A stretch of DNA of 64,000 nucleotides, taken from assembly GCF_000150275.1 (NCBI RefSeq), contig NW_002060957.1:722170-786169 (forward strand). Reading direction: 5' to 3'. The translations under genes were made by a program, and so were the position numbers. This DNA comes from Trichoplax adhaerens (taxonomy: Eukaryota > Placozoa > Uniplacotomia > Trichoplacea > Trichoplacidae). Position 1 is the stretch's first letter. Each line of letters opens with the position of its first letter. This document shows, piece by piece, positions 61,216 to 64,000 of the stretch. The notes under the pieces are model-generated. The model had not been told where the DNA came from. It searched no databases and saw only the letters and a program-made list of their open reading frames with translations.

Positions 61216-64000
61216 AATTACTCATATTAGTGAAGCTTATTGTTAGTTAACATATCATAACGAATATCTCAAAGTAGTAAGCAAGAATTAGTATTTCTTG
61301 CAAAGTTCAGTCCATCAAATAAACTTGATTCTTCGAGTAATAGTAAGGACTATCTGTCTTCAGTCTGTAACTGTTTAACTTATTACAGCAAGGTAGCAGA
61401 ACAGTACTTAGTAAAGAAAAATTCCCCATCTAGCTATGGCATTATCTAAATATAGAAGTATCGTAATACTAGGATCACTGGTTTATGTATAACAGCGATT
61501 ATAGATAGCATGATAAGATTAATATACCATATATTGAACTAGCGTACAGTACTTTAACTACGATAATATTCGCATCAACGATACTAGATACTAACGCCTT
61601 TTGAACTAAATGTTTCTTATAGTAATCTAGATTAATACTGTGGATTAATTCACTCATTTTCTACCGATAAATAATTAAAAGTAAACTTATACTTTATAGT
61701 AAATTAAATCGAATTACTAAAGTTTCATCTATGAAAAAATGCTATATCGTTCTATATCATTGTATTAGAAATTATTACGAAGAAGTTTGAATGCTATTGT
61801 ATCTAAATTTTCAAATTTATAATATAACTGTAGCGTAAGTTTACTTAGAATGTGACTCTTACTCGAATATCTTTAATGTGGCACAATATCTCATGAAGTT
61901 AATATGTAATTATCGTCGAATAATATGAAGTCAATGTATTTAATAATGTATCACACAGGAGTTATCCGACTACATAAAATGGCAATCGAAACTATCTTTT
62001 GCATTCAAATATTACATATGATTGAATATTGCCGAGGACAGCATAACTGAGTAAAAGAAATACGATGCTACACTAATAATGTGACTTTAGTGACCGATAA
62101 TATGTAGAGTTCTATTTGCAATATATCTATCAGATAGATACTTAGCTATCTTTCAGTGTACCTAGATATAAGATCTATGACTTACTTATTATACTAAACA
62201 AAAGAGATTAAAAAATAATAAGCACTGTTGCTTAAGTATTAATAGGTTTCTTCAATATTTTATTTATGACAGCTATCTAATTTAATTTCTAACCAATTTC
62301 TTCTCTAGAACATTCAAATTTTCCTACGAATTTGGCCAAGTTGTTTTAAAGTGCATGAAATTAGAAAAAAGTATGATAAATTGTCAAAAATTCTACAATT
62401 ATAAGCTCAAATAGTTACTGTTGGAGTATTTAAAGTATCCTTTGTTTAACTATCCAAAATCATCTATACAATACTACATACAATACTATAAAATATTCTT
62501 ACAGGGCAATCTATTTTAAAACACGAGTAAAAGTATCTACTGTAACATATTATACGATAACTAAAATTACATATGATAAACATGGCAGCAGGCTATTATT
62601 AAAGATATAGCGAAGCATAAATGCGTGCAATACAAAGTAAATATTACAAATCGTCTCTTACGATATTAGCTTACAAAGAGAAGATCAACGATTTTAAATG
62701 ATTTTTGTACATTATACGGCCAATTATTTTAGATTAAGTATTCCGACAAATTTTGATGCCAACTGTATTTAGTACTAGCGGAATCCGTGTACTATATTGT
62801 GTGAACGATCGCATTTAAGCTCTAACTATATAATTTATATTAAGCGTTTAAAATGCGGATCCAAATTGGGTCTAGTAATATTTATGTCTAAAGTTTATTG
62901 GGCATATTACTTGATATCCACTTACATCTGAAGTTATAATGTATTAAGTTTAAGCTACGTTGGCCATCATGAATAGTACCCGAGCGTGATTATAATTCGT
63001 CTAAGCATAGTAAGTTGTGAATTATATCACTGATAGCGTTTATATATAGTAATAGAGATTAGTTGGCACTTCTATCACTTTTTATAAGAGAAACTAAGCA
63101 AGAATAGATCGAATAATATATTGTAAAAACTACAAGTAACTATATTATATTCTAATTATCTAGAACTAATAATCGCTTTGTTTACAGAAAATATCAATAT
63201 TTATAAATATCGTTGTATTAATGACACTATAGCTATTATAGAAGAGTAATATATATATATATATAATATAAACTCGGTATAATAGAATGTACGAGCGATT
63301 TGCGCTTATATTAAATATCTGATAGTATTCCAGCCTATCTAACTTTGGCAAGAAACTTAGTCTATTAAATAGCGTAGTTTACTGTAATATATTACACTAA
63401 AGCGCTAGTAGACTGTAGCTAATGATAAAATGACTTATCTCACTCTATTATTTGTTCTAAATAATACTCTAAGATCGAGACTGACAGCCCTAATCGGCAC
63501 TTAGTAATTTCACATACTGTATTAAACTGCGAATTCTAAGACTACATTAATCACACAAAAACCCGGATCTAAGTGTATTTGTAATACGTATAATGTTTTA
63601 TGTAAAATTCAGATTTATCTCTTACCGAACTATCCAAGGACTTTGTCTAGTTATCCATAAAATAGGTCACGATAGTATTATAAAAGTGAAAAAAATTTAT
63701 ACAGTTATCTTTTTAGAAAAACTAAGAGTGCTTTAGTTATCTCAATGTATAGAGCATATCGATGTACAAATAATTATACTATAATTTATGTAAGGTGCGC
63801 TATAAAATATATAATATATTACACATTTCGTCTACACTATCTCTGCAAGAACTTTATTACTTCATGTCCATATTGGTAAATAATCACTACAGCATAAAGC
63901 TCACTTTTTGATAAGAGCTAAGTATACTGATACTGCCACTTACAGTTATCGTAGGTTACTATGTGTTTTACGCATGCTGCATAATAAAGTCTGTAAATAA

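Larger units (their letters stand above)
56428..64000. other. Gene-poor AT-rich region with repeats
   Basis: About 7.6 kb in which I find no gene. It contains the second copy of the dispersed MATK-frame repeat, a tandem array at 59.97-61.2 kb and low-complexity AT runs (for example TATATATATATATA near 63250). A short similar pair, TTCACTTTTTGATGTGAACTAAG near 59812 and CTCACTTTTTGATAAGAGCTAAG near 63900, suggests another dispersed repeat. Open frames of 60-67 codons are compatible with chance. Confidence 0.5.

Noticed and set aside
1-64000. CRISPR arrays, bacterial operons, rRNA or tRNA genes
   Set aside because: None seen. The spliced animal genes rule out a prokaryotic context, and I found no cloverleaf or rRNA-like sequence.

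Overview
This 64 kb window is nuclear DNA from an early-branching animal. It is AT-rich, and its genes are intron-dense with GT..AG introns mostly 65-150 bp long. INTS3, cyclin Y, a RIT/Ric-type GTPase and DNAJC7 together point to a metazoan. The base composition and compact introns suggest a sponge-like or placozoan-like genome, but I cannot fix the species. A 50-N assembly gap lies at 48499-48548.

Layout. 1-7 kb: one intronless, unrecognised ORF (1730-2734, +) in otherwise empty AT-rich DNA, plus an LTR-like promoter/polyA module near 5.4-5.8 kb. 7.0-10.05 kb (+): RIT/Ric-like small GTPase, 4 exons, 207 aa. 12.5-20.1 kb (-): Integrator subunit 3, reconstructed as 30 exons and 1022 aa. 23.1-30.4 kb (-): cyclin Y; its conserved cyclin half is complete in 8 exons, a myristoylation-type first exon lies about 5 kb upstream, and the exons between are unresolved. 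30.4-33.0 kb: spacer between divergent CCNY and DNAJC7, relatively GC-rich, full of GTACAGTACTGTAC-type palindromes and a 118-bp tandem repeat. 33.0-38.0 kb (+): DNAJC7 (TPR plus J domain), 15 exons, 495 aa.

40.6-56.4 kb (-): a tandem array of an unrecognised multi-pass membrane protein family. Copy A (40582-43735) is intact, 7 exons and 439 aa. Copy B (48200-51586) is a broken remnant. Copy C (52824-56427) keeps all 7 exons but has an in-frame TAA at codon 31. Each full copy is an internal triplication of a four-helix unit. In all three units helix 2 is followed or split by a 19-21-codon exon flanked by phase-0 introns at matching positions. This is the most striking structure in the window.

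The rest (44-48 kb, 56.4-64 kb) is AT-rich, with several short tandem arrays (periods about 111-116, 174, 341 and 220-260 bp) and one exon pair of an unidentified gene near 46.1 kb. The conserved genes do not form one pathway: they are a GTPase, an RNA-processing/DNA-repair scaffold, a membrane-anchored cyclin and a cochaperone. All exon boundaries were read by eye from splice signals, frame continuity and remembered family similarity; no alignment was run.
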